A DNA stretch of 64,000 nt, from contig OZ024883.1 in NCBI GenBank assembly GCA_964017185.1, positions 2,914,001-2,978,000 on the forward strand. The letters are read 5' to 3'. Each line of letters starts with the position of its first letter. Position 1 is the stretch's first letter. Origin of the DNA: Rugalucina vietnamica. Lineage: Eukaryota; Mollusca; Bivalvia; Lucinida; Lucinidae. The notes beneath the pieces are model-generated. The model ran no database searches, had not been told where the DNA came from, and worked only from the letters and a program-made list of their open reading frames with translations. The position numbers and the translations under genes are program-made. Below are positions 34,061 to 45,656 of this stretch, one piece after another.

Positions 34061-34571
34061 TTATTATAAGTCACCATGATAAGTTATCCCTGTCTCCTAC
34101 AGTTGCAGTTGTAGAAGATAATGTAGTTACGTTCGTATACTTATAACTTACGATACCACTTACATGTACCACTTTTAAGCCTTGAAGTAACCCAGATGAC
34201 CAAGGGCGTCTTAGTATGTCCAATTCGACACCCGCATACTACCTGAAGGCTCTGTCGACATAGAAATCCTGTTGCATTTGAATAAGATAATGCAGTTGTA
34301 GCTATATTTTTGTTGGGAAAGAGTTATTCCGCCAGCACTGACCATCAAGGAAGTCTGAAGGTACATCTTACATTTTAAGTTAGACGAAGATCAGAGACGG
34401 ATCGTTTGACGGATCATTTAGAGGGGGTGGGGTCTAATTTTCTCTATTAGCCAAATATTTTCTCCTACCTGTAAATCAGGTTGTAGCCTGAAAACCAGAT
34501 TTTTCCGACAAACAAACCGAGTGCTTTTTTGCAGTCATTAACACTAACAAGTTAAAGTTAAAGTTTAAAAA
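34061..34571. other. Unassigned sequence
   Basis: No gene recognised. Confidence 0.4.
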
Positions 34572-35178
34572 ACTGGACACTGATAATGGTTTGTCGCAGA
34601 ATTTTTTGTGTGGAGAAGGATAGGTAAGTTATTTTCATGTCAAAATCTTGGACTTAGTTTTTCGTAATGGGACCCGCAAAAATTTCGAAAATCAGTCGGC
34701 AAATAAAGTTTTAATGGCAAAACTGAATTTTGAATAGGAATTTTGCATCGGCAAGGGAGATAATCAATGATCATGAAAATGGATACTTTTCGAAAATGTT
34801 TCTGAATTTGAATGGTTTACTGGTGATTCGCCAAATTGACAATACATCACCAGGGGGGTGCGCCAGGAGGGAAATTAGTTTACTTGATCATGAAGATTTT
34901 GTCTCCGGAATTCATTTGTGTCACTTCATAATCATTTTGAGCATTTATCATGAAATACCAGAAATTTAATTTTTTTGCGGGAAAATATTTACCTCTTGCA
35001 TGAGATTAAAATCCATATTCAAAATTTCTTTGACCAGAATTTTTTATTTGTTAACCGATTTTTCAAATTTTTGCTGCAAACTTTGCGACAACCTAAATGC
35101 TCAATTGTGCCAAGAAATTATGTCACCTAGATCAAAACACTTGAAACTATCTGCGAAAACCCATCATCAGACACTAGG
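34572..35178 (+). mobile_element. TIR element, family F copy 2
   Basis: Left end ACTGGACACTGATAATGG; right end, reverse-complemented, CCTAGTGTCTGATGATGG; both go on to TTTGTCGCAGA-like sequence. Interior colinear with the reverse complement of 4980-5494, with about 90 bp extra around 34800-34890. Confidence 0.72.
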
Positions 35179-35848
35179 AAATACACTTAAAGCTGAGCTC
35201 ATGGGTGAGCATATTGGATGGGCATGCTAGAGGCATCGGCGTTGTCGTTTATTCTTTATTTCACTCAATCCATACAAATATGGCATCATGAGGTAAATAC
35301 AAATAACATTTCAGATCTATATGGCATGGCATGTAATTCTTTGGTTAAATGCAAAGGTCGCTCTGAGAGAGCACCGAGTTGATGTGTTGGCTCACAAATG
35401 CCTCCATATAATATAGGTTCATTTAAACATTCTTGACTATGTCACGACATAAAGCATTTTATTATTCCGCAAACTAGGTGAGCTAAGATTTCGAAAAGTT
35501 ACTTCATGCTCATATTAGATAATAATTTATGAGTTTTAGATTCGGAACACACCGATCATTTTGGAAAGGATAAGTATAAAAAAAATATGTTACGCTTATA
35601 CGAACACATGATAGTTATATAACTTGCCTTTAGTCGTGACATAGCCAGTATATAAAGCGGTCAGTGAATTAATCGATCAATATACCCAAATAACTATACT
35701 CAACACCCAAAGTAATTCCACAACAATGTACAGTTCAGACATAATCAAATAGTGGTTACAAACATATTAGTGTTTATACTACAGTGGATGAAATAGACAG
35801 TCTACACATATACTAAAGATCAACGGATATACAAATATCTAATCTTTG

Positions 35849-35852
<4 letters not shown>
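35179..35852. other. Unassigned sequence
   Basis: No gene or repeat recognised between the family F copy and the LINE tail. Confidence 0.4.

Positions 35853-35908
<56 letters not shown>
35853..35908. repeat. (GA)n microsatellite at the LINE 3' end
   Basis: 28 GA units. On the LINE (minus) strand it is a (CT)n run about 45 nt after the ORF2 stop, probably the element's own repeat tail or grown from it. Confidence 0.9.
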
Positions 35909-35913
<5 letters not shown>

Positions 35914-35951
35914 CTAGCTTATTACTGGGAGAACAATGAGAAATATACAAT

Positions 35952-38900
35952 TTAATATATCTGAGAGATTTGTTTAATAAACATACACAACTTTTTCAGT
36001 TGTAACGGGTTACTTGTTTGCATTAGACTTTTGTATTTTAGTACGTTTGGTTGCTTATAATATTTAGGTGATATATATAATTTCCTTAATGTTTTTAATT
36101 CCTTGCAGGTTAATAATGTGTGAAATTCGTCACCCTTGTCTTCATGGCACAATTTACATTTATCGGCGTTTGGCAATAATTTATTTTTACCCCAGTTTGC
36201 AGTTTCTGACGGCAGTCTGTGGTTCCTTGACCTAAAGGCCAGGAGTTGTTTTGCGTGCATAAAGTTAAGTTTCGTCAAGTACTTTTCAAAATGGAAAATA
36301 TCTTTAAATAAGCTATAGTTTTGACCACTACTACTTTCTCCTAACCATGCAAACCATTTTTGAACAAATATATCTTTTAGTTTTTGTCTGACAGATTCTT
36401 TTAACCGTTTAGGATTTTCGACATTTTGCAGGTCCCAAATTCCGCTTAACCCACATTCGATCAAAATACTACGGATTTTATTAACCCAATTTTGTTTTGT
36501 GAGATGTTTATCATGACTTAGAAGAACCCAGTACATGTCAGATGAGAGTTTGAATTCTTCGGAAGTTACGAGTTTCGCCCAAAAGCTGATCATTCTAGTA
36601 AAAACATCGATCTCTAGGGGATATATCCCAAATTCCCCATATATAATGTTTGATGGTGTACTTTTCTTAAGACCGAAAAGACTTTTGAAAAACTTAAGTT
36701 GCGCTCTTTCAAGAATTTCGAATTTTCCAAATCCCCATATTTCACATCCGTAAAGAAGGATGGGCTTAATAGTTTTCTCATATAAGTCAACCATTACATC
36801 AGCTGGTAGAGAGAGGTGCCTTATTTTTGAAAACAAACCGTACATAGCCCTTGTTGCCTGTTCTGCCGTATGCTTAAGACTTTTGACATAGGATCCATTT
36901 CTTGACATGATAATTCCTAAATACTTATATTCACTTACTATTTCTATTATACAGTTATTAAATCTAAACAGTAAATTCTTATTTTGTTTCCCCTTTGAAA
37001 AAATGACAATTTTAGTCTTACTTATGTTAACAGACAGTTTAAAGTCATTGCAATAACTCTCAAACGTGTTAAGTGCCTCTTGCAAACCATCACTTGTTTC
37101 ACTGATTATAACCGTGTCATCGGCATATAAAAGGATGAATAATTTAAAATATGTAACAGCTATGTCTTCTGCATCTTGTGTCTCGCATATTATACCCTCG
37201 AGTCCATGTTGCTCCAAATAGTCTTCCAAATCATTCATAAAGATAGAGAACAAAAAGGTGAGAGGTTCTCTCCTTGTCTGACACCCATATTTGAAATGAA
37301 AAAGTCTGATAATTTATTATTTAAAGATACACATGACTTTATGTTTGTATACATGTTCTTAATAACTCTAAATACTTTTCCATTTATGTTTGATTTTATT
37401 AATTTTTCCCAAAGGCCTGCTCTCCAAACAGTGTCAAAAGCACTCTTAAAGTCAACAAATGCACAATAAACGTTTCTGCTACAACTGTTTAAAATGCTTA
37501 TCAATGAATCCATTATGAATATATTTTCAACCGTAGAAAATCCTTTACGGAACCCAGCTTGATTTCGTTTTAAGATATCATTTTCAGTTACATAACTATT
37601 TAACCTATTATTTAATATGCTGGTAAATAATTTTGAAAAACAGCTAACGAGCGTAATCGGTCTAAAATTTTGAGAGTCTGATTTGTTACCTTTATTTTTA
37701 TAAATAGGTTTTATACTTCCAGTCACCCAGCTGGATGGGAAATGCCCGCTGTCTAAGATCAAGTTAACTTCTCGTATATATTTATCATAATAGGCGCAGT
37801 AGCCTTAATATGCTCGTTCAGTACATGGTCATATCCAGCCGCTTTGTTATTTTTAAGTTTTCTAATTGCGTTCATTATTTCATCTTCGGTAAGTTTACGG
37901 TTTATTTCTTGGTTAATTGTATCTGTTTGCTCAGGGATGTTTTCGTCATTACATTGAACAGATTCATTGAAATTTAAGTTTTTAAAGTGTTCAAAGAATT
38001 CATTTAAATTACAGTTATCTGTCGTGCTTTTATTTTTTGTGTTTAGGATTTTCCAATATTCCCTAGGGCTTTTTGTTTTAAGGTTTCTAATTTTATTAAT
38101 CTTCGAGTTTTTAAATTTTCTATAATGCTTACTTAAAACTTTTTTATATGCCTTACTTTTTTCATGCAGTATACTTTTATTTGATTCAGTTTTACGCTTT
38201 CGGTAGTAATATTTTGCTGAATGGAAATTTTTACGGGCCCTCTTACACTCTGGCCCAAACCACTGATCAGGCTTATCTTGGTTATATATGCATGTATTTC
38301 CAAATTTCATTGTTCCAAAAGTATCTCTAGCGGTATTAATCAGTAATTTGTTACAATTCTCAACCACCTCATTAATGTCGGATTCTGAAATATTTTGCAC
38401 CGCAGTCAAACGTGTTAACTGGTCAGTGATATTTATATGCATTTGACAGTCTACGTTTGTTATGAACTGATCTGCTTTTCGACTGTCCCATAAACGCACC
38501 CTTTCTTCTGAGTTCAGATTTTTGTTGCCTTCATATTTTCGACGATTGCTCTTGATTGATAAACATACTGGTTTGTGGACATCAGACAAAGTATGACAAA
38601 ACTCGTCAACGTAAAAATTACAGATTGAGGGAAACAAATCAAGAGAACAAACAAAATAATCCACTACACTCGCATTTCTACATGTCGTATCCCCTTTTAG
38701 TTTATCCAAAAATGTTCTACCATTTAAAATGTACAAGTTTTGGCTTTTACAAAAATCTAGAAGTCGATATCCGAAATTGTTCATTTTGTTATCTTTGCTT
38801 TCTCGTTTCAAACTAAAATGAGGCAAATCAAATACTGAGTAGTTTTCGTTAGTTTCTTGGGTAAGTTCATCTAGGCTAAATTCTTTATCCAAAAAGCAGT

Positions 38901-39449
38901 CAATTTCTATGAAATCTGTTCGGTCTTTTACTCTCGAGTTAAAATCACCTAATAACATGACGTGACTGTACTTTTCTTTAAGCTGACTTAGTTCATTTTC
39001 GATTTCGGTATATGGTTCATCAATACTAAACCTTGTTTGTTCGGGGGGAATATACACTACCCCTCCAAGGATATCACTAGTGGTACCAAATAATAGTTTA
39101 GATACTTTAAACCACAGTACTAAGCTACTCTTAGTTTCAATTATTGTTACATATTTATCAATGTCTTTTTCACCAGAAGAGCTAAACCACCCGATTTAAC
39201 TCTTGATACCTTACGTCTACTCTTATAATATGACATATACCCTTCAAAGTATTGTCGTTCGTCAACAAAGTCCATTTTGGTTTCTTGTAACCCAATAATG
39301 TCAAATTTATCGATATAATTTCTGAATTCCGGTATGATAGTTTTTGATTTGAGTCCGCACACATTCAAAGACACTAAATTCAGACAAATTTCTGCAATAC
39401 CAAAGTTTAGTAGTTCATTGTCCAGTTTATGTGTATCATTGCTCTCCAC
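35952..39449 (-). pseudogene. LINE ORF2: endonuclease, reverse transcriptase, zinc knuckle (three frameshifts)
   Basis: About 1165 codons if read through. The endonuclease nicks the target and the RT copies the RNA there. EN motifs: SLNVCGLKSK, DIIGLQETKMD, SGGLALLVK, then after a shift VVYIPPEQTRF and MLLGDFNSRV. RT motifs: FRPITLVSCFSKLF, NQAGFRKGFSTVENIF, AFVDFKSAFDTVWR, GVRQGENLSP and LLYADDT (about 37114-37132). C-terminal knuckle C-X2-C-X8-H-X4-C (CKLCHEDKGDEFHTLLTC). Three frameshifts, each fitting loss of one base, lie near 39170 (A-run), 37767 and 37255 (T-run); correcting for each leaves no other stop. No ATG occurs in this frame between the ORF1 stop and SLNVCG. Either the copy is barely dead, or some of the shifts are assembly errors in homopolymers. 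Confidence 0.85.
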
Positions 39450-39455
39450 GTAACC

Positions 39456-41178
39456 CTAGTCAACATCGACCTGATTTTGTCCGTCGCCGGTACCGATATC
39501 CATACCATCGTCTGTGTTGGTTTCATCGGGGCTGTTTTCTTTGTGAACATCTACTTCCACCGTTATTGCTGACCTTTGATTTACATCAATTTCAGTGTGA
39601 CTATCAGCACTTTCAGTTTGTTTTGCGTTTGCAACACCAATATCAGTTTGTTCGTTTGCGTCCGTTGGAGTTTTGTTATTTGTTTCGTCTATTTTGTTGT
39701 CCCGCGCTTCTTCACTGAATGAACCTTCACGGAGTTCTTTAATATCCCTCTCATCAAATGGTGAATTAAGTTTTTGTTTATTTCGGACCACTGATTGGGT
39801 TTCTTCAATTCCTTCCTGTTCTATACTTTGATATCGGTTTGGTGTGGTAAAGTCAATATTTGGGAAATTTGGTGGGTTTAAACGTACTCTTCCCGCTCTC
39901 ATAAATTTTCTAGAGTCCATATCATACGCCCTCGGTGTGCTCTCAGACCTTTCATTTTGGGGATTTTCTCTCATTGCTTGGTAACTTGATATATTGTCAT
40001 TATTTGTTCGCGTGATTGGTCTATTCCACGGGTATTGACGGGTTTCAGAGGGTTTTGGCTTGAATTGTTCGAACTTCTTGTCCTTTTTATCATACAGACT
40101 ATCGTTACAATTTGTCACGTACCATACGCACTTTATTGTTTTCCCCCTTTAACGCTTTTCGCATCACTGGGTATAATTTCTTACGTCTCTCTTCAATTTC
40201 GGGTGGGAAATGTTCTCGTATGCTTATTCTGGAATCCTCTATTGTAGTCGCAGCATTGCGCACCAATTCACGGTCTCTGAATTTCTCAAACTGAGCCACT
40301 ATTGGCCGCGGTCTTGGCGCCTCCATGAGTCTATTATGTGCTTTACGCCGTCCTAATCTGTGAACAACATTAAAAGACAGATCGCCAGCAACCTTTCCAT
40401 CTGGTAAAGTCAATTCATTCTCGATGACGTCACGAAGCAAATCCTCCGTTTTCCCATCTTTCTCAATCTCGTGAATGCCAAAGAAAATCAAGTTATTTTG
40501 CATGGTTCGTGTTTTCAGTTCAAGGAAATTTTCATACAAAGCGTCATGTCCCTTCTTCATGTCAGTAATTTCCGTTTTTGCCCCATCGAGTTCCGACTTC
40601 AATCGCTTATTTTCCTTTTTCAGATCCGAAACTTCGTCAGAAATTTTTATTTTGGTATCTAAAAAGTCATCACACACTGTTCCAACTGTTTCAGCAAAAG
40701 TTTCAAATGTGTTCATTTTGGTTCTTATATCATGATTTTCTTTTTGAATTTTATTAAAATGAATGTGTATCTGGTTCATGTCTTTCTGGATGTCATTTAA
40801 CTTCGATACTGAGCCTTGGATTTCAGACATTCTTTGATTTACATGCCACATAAAGTTCATTATCATGCTATGGCCCTCGGCACTCACCGTAGTTTCACTA
40901 TTCATTGAAGGGTCATGATGTGACATCATGACATTATAAGGTGCCATCATACTCATAGGTGGGGGAGGTGTGGGCAAATAAAGAGGTCCCGGTGGGCTCA
41001 CATAAAACGATGGAATTGATGTCGAAGGCATTCCGCCACTAAATTGACCAGAAGCAGCTTGATCACTCACCCTGGTGGATTTGGTTACCGTTCTTCGTTC
41101 ACCTGTCCGCCGGCCTTCACTTTTTGAATCAACGTTTTTCCCACTTAATCTGTCACTTTCCTTATCCTTTTCAGACAT
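39456..41178 (-). pseudogene. LINE ORF1: coiled-coil, RRM nucleic-acid binding protein (one frameshift)
   Basis: Starts at the ATG of MSEKDKES at 41178, the first true ATG of the frame. N-terminal basic segment (RRTGERRTVTKSTR), a proline stretch about 62-74 (SPPGPLYLPTPPPP), a predicted coiled coil about 115-225 (LKKENKRLKSELDGAKTEI), then an RRM starting NNLIFFGIHE at about 229 and a C-terminal domain with RPIVAQFEKFRDRE and IREHFPPEIEERRKKL. This is the L1-type ORF1 layout, an RNA chaperone that coats the element RNA. A shift near 40110, just after VRMVRDKL, moves to a second frame that adds about 200 residues of polar, acidic tail (40115-39456) ending QVDVD and TAG. A one-base insertion or two-base loss explains it. 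Confidence 0.82.
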
Positions 41179-41357
41179 TTTAACACAATAAAGTACCACT
41201 CTAGTTCATCCAATCGTCAGTTTTTTTCAAATTAATATGAAGAAATCACAGAAAAAAGTCTTTTTATCACCACGATATAAATGTCAACATTGCCATACAG
41301 ATCACGTGACACCCAAAAAATCGTCGTCGTTGTCGTAGTCCACAATGTTCAAACATA

Positions 41358-42340
41358 CAGTGAACTTGACAATAGAGAATCATCGACAATGGCGAACCAC
41401 TCGTAAAGATATTGCAGAATTTCTTGAAACTTAAACATAATATTATTTATTATATAACCCAGTCATTTACTTTCGTCTATGCCTTGGGGTTTGGTAAAAG
41501 AATGGAGTCAAATTTCCACCAGACAATAAAATCAGGGTTGCTGAAACGCTTGACCCCTTAACTAAGATGCCTAGTTTATTGTTCCACAAAAAGTAACGTT
41601 CAGATAAAATTGGTTTCATACCTCTTTTCTAAGCATTTGATGATGGCCACTTTTGCATTACTTTAATGCCTAATATCCCTAGTTATGCAATATGCCTGTT
41701 TTTGATAAAAGTTTTGACATTTAATGTAGATATAAGTGGGGAAAGATGTACATGTAAATTCGACAATAGCGAATCATACTTTGTGTGGTAAAAAGAATGT
41801 GCACAAAGTACTGATAATCTGCCTTTTGAAGGCCTGCCCTGGAACCATTTGGTTTGGTCAATGGCGTAACTAATATTGGTGCAAGTCGTGGTTTAACCAT
41901 CTTGCTTTTAGGCTTACATTGATTCATTAAAGCAATGACATGCTTAAATCGGTAAAATTGACCTTTCCGATATGGCATTTGCTGTTGACAGTTAACGTAA
42001 AGGTTAAAAGCAAATTTACACAATATTATCGAACACCATTTAGTTTCGAATGATGATGGCAACATTTGTATGCAAAAATACTCTTCTAAAATGGTTTCTT
42101 TTGGGCTATAGGCTATTTGATTCGCCATTGTCGAGTTTGGTTCGCCAGTGTCTAATGCAGGAGGTATCATATCAACAGAGTTATCTCCCATTAAGAAATA
42201 GAATAAATTAAAATTATTATTTTCCTGTAATGCTGAGACATGTTAGACGTTCTTAGTATCAAATAGAATAAAATTCCCATGATCATGTTTAAAATAATAG
42301 CGTTAGATCGCTTAGTGATTCGCCATTGTCGAGTAAACTG
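41358..42340. mobile_element. 983-bp TA-flanked TIR element with repeated terminal motif
   Basis: Left end CAGTGAACTTGACAATAGAG, right end reverse-complemented CAGTTTACTCGACAATGGCG, 20 of 25 matching; TA on both sides (41356-41357, 42341-42342). The motif CGACAATGGCGAA (or CGACAATAGCGAA) recurs inside at 41384, 41762 and, inverted, at 42120-42134 and 42140-42150 (partial). These may be repeated transposase-binding sites. The minus frame 42191-41721 (156 codons) has no transposase motif. Tc1/mariner-type by TSD and CAGT ends. Confidence 0.82.
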
Positions 42341-42662
42341 TATTCTTTTCTGAAACCCCTTGGCTAATCAAAACAAAACTTCGTATGGAACAGCCTTATG
42401 GAGGGGGAACAAAGATTTATATAAATTGGTCCAGGTCACATGACCAACATGGCCATCAGTGATATAAATGGCCAAAACGTTTAAAAAATCTTCTTCTGTA
42501 GACCCCACAGGCACATGATATTGAAACTTGGCATGTACAGAAATCCCTATTCAAAATGTCTTTGACCAGAACTTTTTATTTGTTAACCGATTTTCAAAAT
42601 TTTTGTTGCACATTTTGCGACAACCTAAGTGCTCAATTGTGCCAAGAAAATATGTCAATACA
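42341..42662. repeat. Degenerate family H and family F fragments
   Basis: 42481-42536 is a family H fragment (CCCCACAGGCACATGATATTG). 42537-42660 is an end part of family F (TTTGACCAGAACTTTTTATT, TGCGACAACCTAAGTGC). Together they form the left flank of the family G copy. Confidence 0.6.
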
Positions 42663-43346
42663 AGTTGGCTTCTTTAAAAAGAAACCAATGAAAAGGTCAG
42701 CAGCAGTTTGATATAAGAGCTTCCTTTTGCTCCAGATTTCAGTGTTGTTGATCAATTTCGATTGCCATACGTTTCAGTTTCGTATAAATATCGTTTCATG
42801 TTATGAACGCTTGACCAGTGTGTGTATCTGTCACTCAAGGCATTGACTAAAATTTCTGATGTTACAGAATCAAAGCTAATTCTCAAGAGAACACGATTAC
42901 AATCAAATATGTCGATATGTCACAGTGTAGAAAACCATTTTGCAGTGCAGTCAATTTGTGACAGAGTTCTGAATTTTGACTTGCAGCCAGACTACCGGAG
43001 AGAGACCCATGGGTCCGATGTGATGAACTAAAAGTCAGCCATCTAGAGTTCCTATAGTTTATGTACCCCTCATCAGGGTATCTACGATCTTAACTTAGAT
43101 GCGCTATGATAAGAAGTCGCCACGATCGAGACTGCTTGCTAGATATTTAACGCTTTTTGACAGGGAGTGTCAACAATGGATAAATTAAATTGTTTGCGGT
43201 GAACTGTCTGGTCAACATAGACGGGTTCACTAGTTTTTATTTAGCGCTTTATGTGACAAAACGCGTAATTGAGAAAGAGCAGTCGATCATGGGTACAATT
43301 TTCTTCATATTCAAAGTAAACACTGTGGAAAAGGTCCTGAGGGACC
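42663..43346 (+). mobile_element. Family G element, copy 2
   Basis: Opposite-orientation partner of 8274-8941, near full length. Ends with GGAAAAGGTCC-TGA-GGGACCTTTTCC, a small hairpin only partly present in copy 1. The frame 42822-43031 is broken in the other copy, so coding is unlikely. Confidence 0.7.
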
Positions 43347-43352
43347 TTTTCC

Positions 43353-43560
43353 AATAAATCTTCTTCTCCAGACCCCACAGGCACATGCTATTGAAACTTG
43401 GCATGTAGCATCAGGGTCTAAAGCTCTACAAAAGTTATATAAATCATGACATTGGGATGGCCTTGACCAATTTTACAGCATGGTCATCTTAGGTCGCCTA
43501 TGCATTTGAATTGGGGAAAATTGGCCAAATGTCATTAAATGGGGAAAGACTTGTCGGGTG
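43353..43560 (+). repeat. Family H dispersed repeat fragment
   Basis: ATCTTCTTCTCCAGACC, TTGAAACTTGGCATGTAGCATC and GGCCTTGACCAATTTTACAG. Related to 42481-42536 and to 45236-45395. It resembles a unit I know to be very common in bivalve genomes. Confidence 0.6.
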
Positions 43561-43652
43561 CAACTGGTGCCTTTCTTTTGCTCCGGGTTTCAGTAAGTTA
43601 TTCGGCGCCCAGGGATCACCATCGTCGGACAACTCACTATATCTGCTCAAGA
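43561..43652 (+). mobile_element. Family B internal fragment
   Basis: GCAACTGGTGCCTTTC, TTTTGCTCCGGGTTTCAG and TCGGCGCCCAGGGATC match the family B non-coding region. Confidence 0.75.
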
Positions 43653-43824
43653 ACAAAACTATCAAGCTCTCCCAGATTCAATGGCCCATCAACAGAAAGA
43701 CAATACCAAATCTAAATTGCTCTTCTTGCAACTGACGGTGCTAAAGCTAAATTAGCCTATGCAGCCGGCAAAATAGTAATCCAACATGAAATGTTCATTT
43801 TTATGAAACGTTTCCAAAATATTT

Positions 43825-44165
43825 CTATACACAAGGTTTGGCAATGATCAGGAAATGGCGCAATCTGAAAGAAATTCCCACTCGAAAAACCGACGGGTGG
43901 GAAAATACTAAATTGACACTTAGGTACTTATCCCAAGAACATCGTAAGCCGAGTGAGCAGCTCCAAAAGGCGGACACTCAGTTACCCGAACTTTACTAAA
44001 ATATGAAAACGTGCATAAGGCTCAAACAGCACAAAAATTCTACTCCAAAACACAAAACAATTAGAACCACAACAGAGGTATCGCCTTGGAACGATCAGTA
44101 AATTTACTGGGGGCTAAAGCCAGTTTTACAGGACCCTAACCTCGACCTCAGCGTCTGCGGTGGAT
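43825..44165 (-). mobile_element. Family B 3' fragment
   Basis: Minus strand, from the 3' terminus (GGCAATGATCAGGAAATGG) to the ACCCTAACCTCGACCTCAG block. Confidence 0.8.
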
Positions 44166-44385
44166 GAATTATACACAAATAAAAGCAAAAAATAAGGTAA
44201 ATCGTGTTAAGAAAATATAATACATAAGTACCAACATGTAACATGCATAATGGAAAGCAGGGTGGGCAGCTGTTGAAGTGAGTTGCTTGGACAGAACAAG
44301 TAAAAACGCAGAGGGCTAAGTGAACAGCCAAGTTATATTCAAGTGGCTACAAAATTATGCAACATGAAACTCCTTATTGGAATAA

Positions 44386-44612
44386 CACAACAATAGTACC
44401 GCCTTGAAACGCTCAGTTATAAATACATGTAACTTGGGATTTTGAACCGGTTTTACAGGGCCCTAACATCACCCTCATTTTCTGCAGTGGTTCACAACAT
44501 TTGGTTAATTGTTCGGTCCTCGTGGTGAATCTCTAACTAGTCAACGAATCATCATGGACAAACAAAAAAATATATTATGTTAACCACCATGATGAATCAA
44601 AAACGAAGAAAC
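44386..44612 (-). mobile_element. Family B internal fragment
   Basis: ACCGCCTTGAAACGCTCAG to AATCAAAAACGAAGAAAC, covering GTTCGGTCCTCGTGG. The 220 bases between this and 43825-44165 are unrelated. Confidence 0.75.
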
Positions 44613-44732
44613 ACTACCATATTGTTTTATTGAAAATTTAGACAAGGTCTAAATGGGATTAGATAATCTTATGAACACGGGATTAGCCGAATTTGTCTTT
44701 ACCCCATAGATTAAAGCGTCATATGTGAGAAA

Positions 44733-44968
44733 TGAGCCACCTCGTGAGAGAACCAACAATCTGCATAGGCGAAAACAAAGGCGCAGATCAGCTTCGCAGT
44801 AACTGCGAAGCTGATCACCGCCTTTGTTTTCGCTACTCAGATAGTACAATTCCTCTTCTACTTAAATCCGAAATTTCAAGATTCAAGCTCTTTTCTGTGC
44901 TTGTACAGGCCGGTTTGTGTCGGACCTGTTCGGAAACAACATTGTTGGTTTTCCCACGAGGCGGCTCA
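44733..44968 (+). mobile_element. Palindromic MITE, family D copy 2
   Basis: TGAGCCACCTCGTGAG to CACGAGGCGGCTCA with the GCAGATCAGCTTCGCAG hairpin. Confidence 0.9.
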
Positions 44969-45013
44969 AATATATATGAGGTCTCGTCAGAACTGGCGAG
45001 AATGGGTATAAAA

Positions 45014-45227
45014 TGAGCCGTCTCGTGGGAAAACCAACAATATGGTTTCCGAACGGGTCTGACACAAATCAGACTGTACAATCACAGAAGCAGGCTAGAA
45101 GCATGAAATTTCGGATTTAAGAAGAAGAGGGATTGTACTATCCTTGTAGCGAAAATAAAGGCGCTGATCTGATCTGCGTCTTTGTTTTCGCCTATGCAAA
45201 TTTTTGGTTTTCTCATGAGGCGACTCA
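45014..45227 (-). mobile_element. Palindromic MITE, family D copy 3, inverted next to copy 2
   Basis: TGAGCCGTCTCGTGGG to CATGAGGCGACTCA, reverse orientation, 45 bases after copy 2. The inner hairpin has shrunk to GGCGCTGATCTGATCTGCG. Confidence 0.85.
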
Positions 45228-45235
45228 AATATTTT

Positions 45236-45395
45236 AAAAATCTTCTCGGGATTTCAATGAAATTTGATATGTAGCACAAGAGACTCTTGTACACCATGGT
45301 TTGTATAAATCATTGACTTTGAGTGACCTTGGCCCATTTTACAGCTAGGTCAAATTAGGTCACATTGGTTTTCAATTGGAAAGAGTGTAAGCAAT
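45236..45395 (+). repeat. Degenerate family H fragment
   Basis: AAATTTGATATGTAGCA, TATAAATCATTGAC and GACCTTGGCCCATTTTAC parallel 43370-43520. Confidence 0.5.
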
Positions 45396-45656
45396 GGCTG
45401 ATTCAGAATCAGTGTTAGTCTGTGGCCTGAATATTGATAGTTACAGACAGTAAATTGTTTATCATATGACGTCGCTGTTTTCCAGTGGATAACGTCATGT
45501 CATAAAAATCATATGACCACACGTGTATTAACACTTTTGCGGGAATACGTAACGTCATTGACGACGTCCGTGACAACACAATGTAAATTTTCATTGAAAA
45601 TATGTCCACTTCGAAGGCGATAAAATCCTATTTTAAAAGTCATATGATAAAACGAA

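Larger units (their letters stand above)
35853..41357 (-). mobile_element. Near-complete two-ORF LINE (non-LTR retrotransposon)
   Basis: Order on the minus strand: 5' leader (up to 41179; outer limit unknown), ORF1 (41178-39456), ORF2 (39449-35952), a short 3' UTR and a (CT)n tail. ORF1 is of the coiled-coil plus RRM type known from L1. ORF2 has an AP-like endonuclease, RT and a CCHC knuckle. Only single-base shifts break the frames, so this is a young copy. Clade not settled (L1/Tx1-like ORF1; RT of CR1/L2 or L1 style). The 5' limit given is the edge of the next element, not a measured end. Confidence 0.85.

Noticed and set aside
39431-39718. 95-codon plus-strand frame
   Set aside because: Antisense shadow of the LINE ORF1 acidic tail.
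41721-42191. 156-codon minus-strand frame as a host gene or transposase
   Set aside because: Inside a TA-flanked element, with no DDE or helix-turn-helix motif; part of it covers repeated end motifs.
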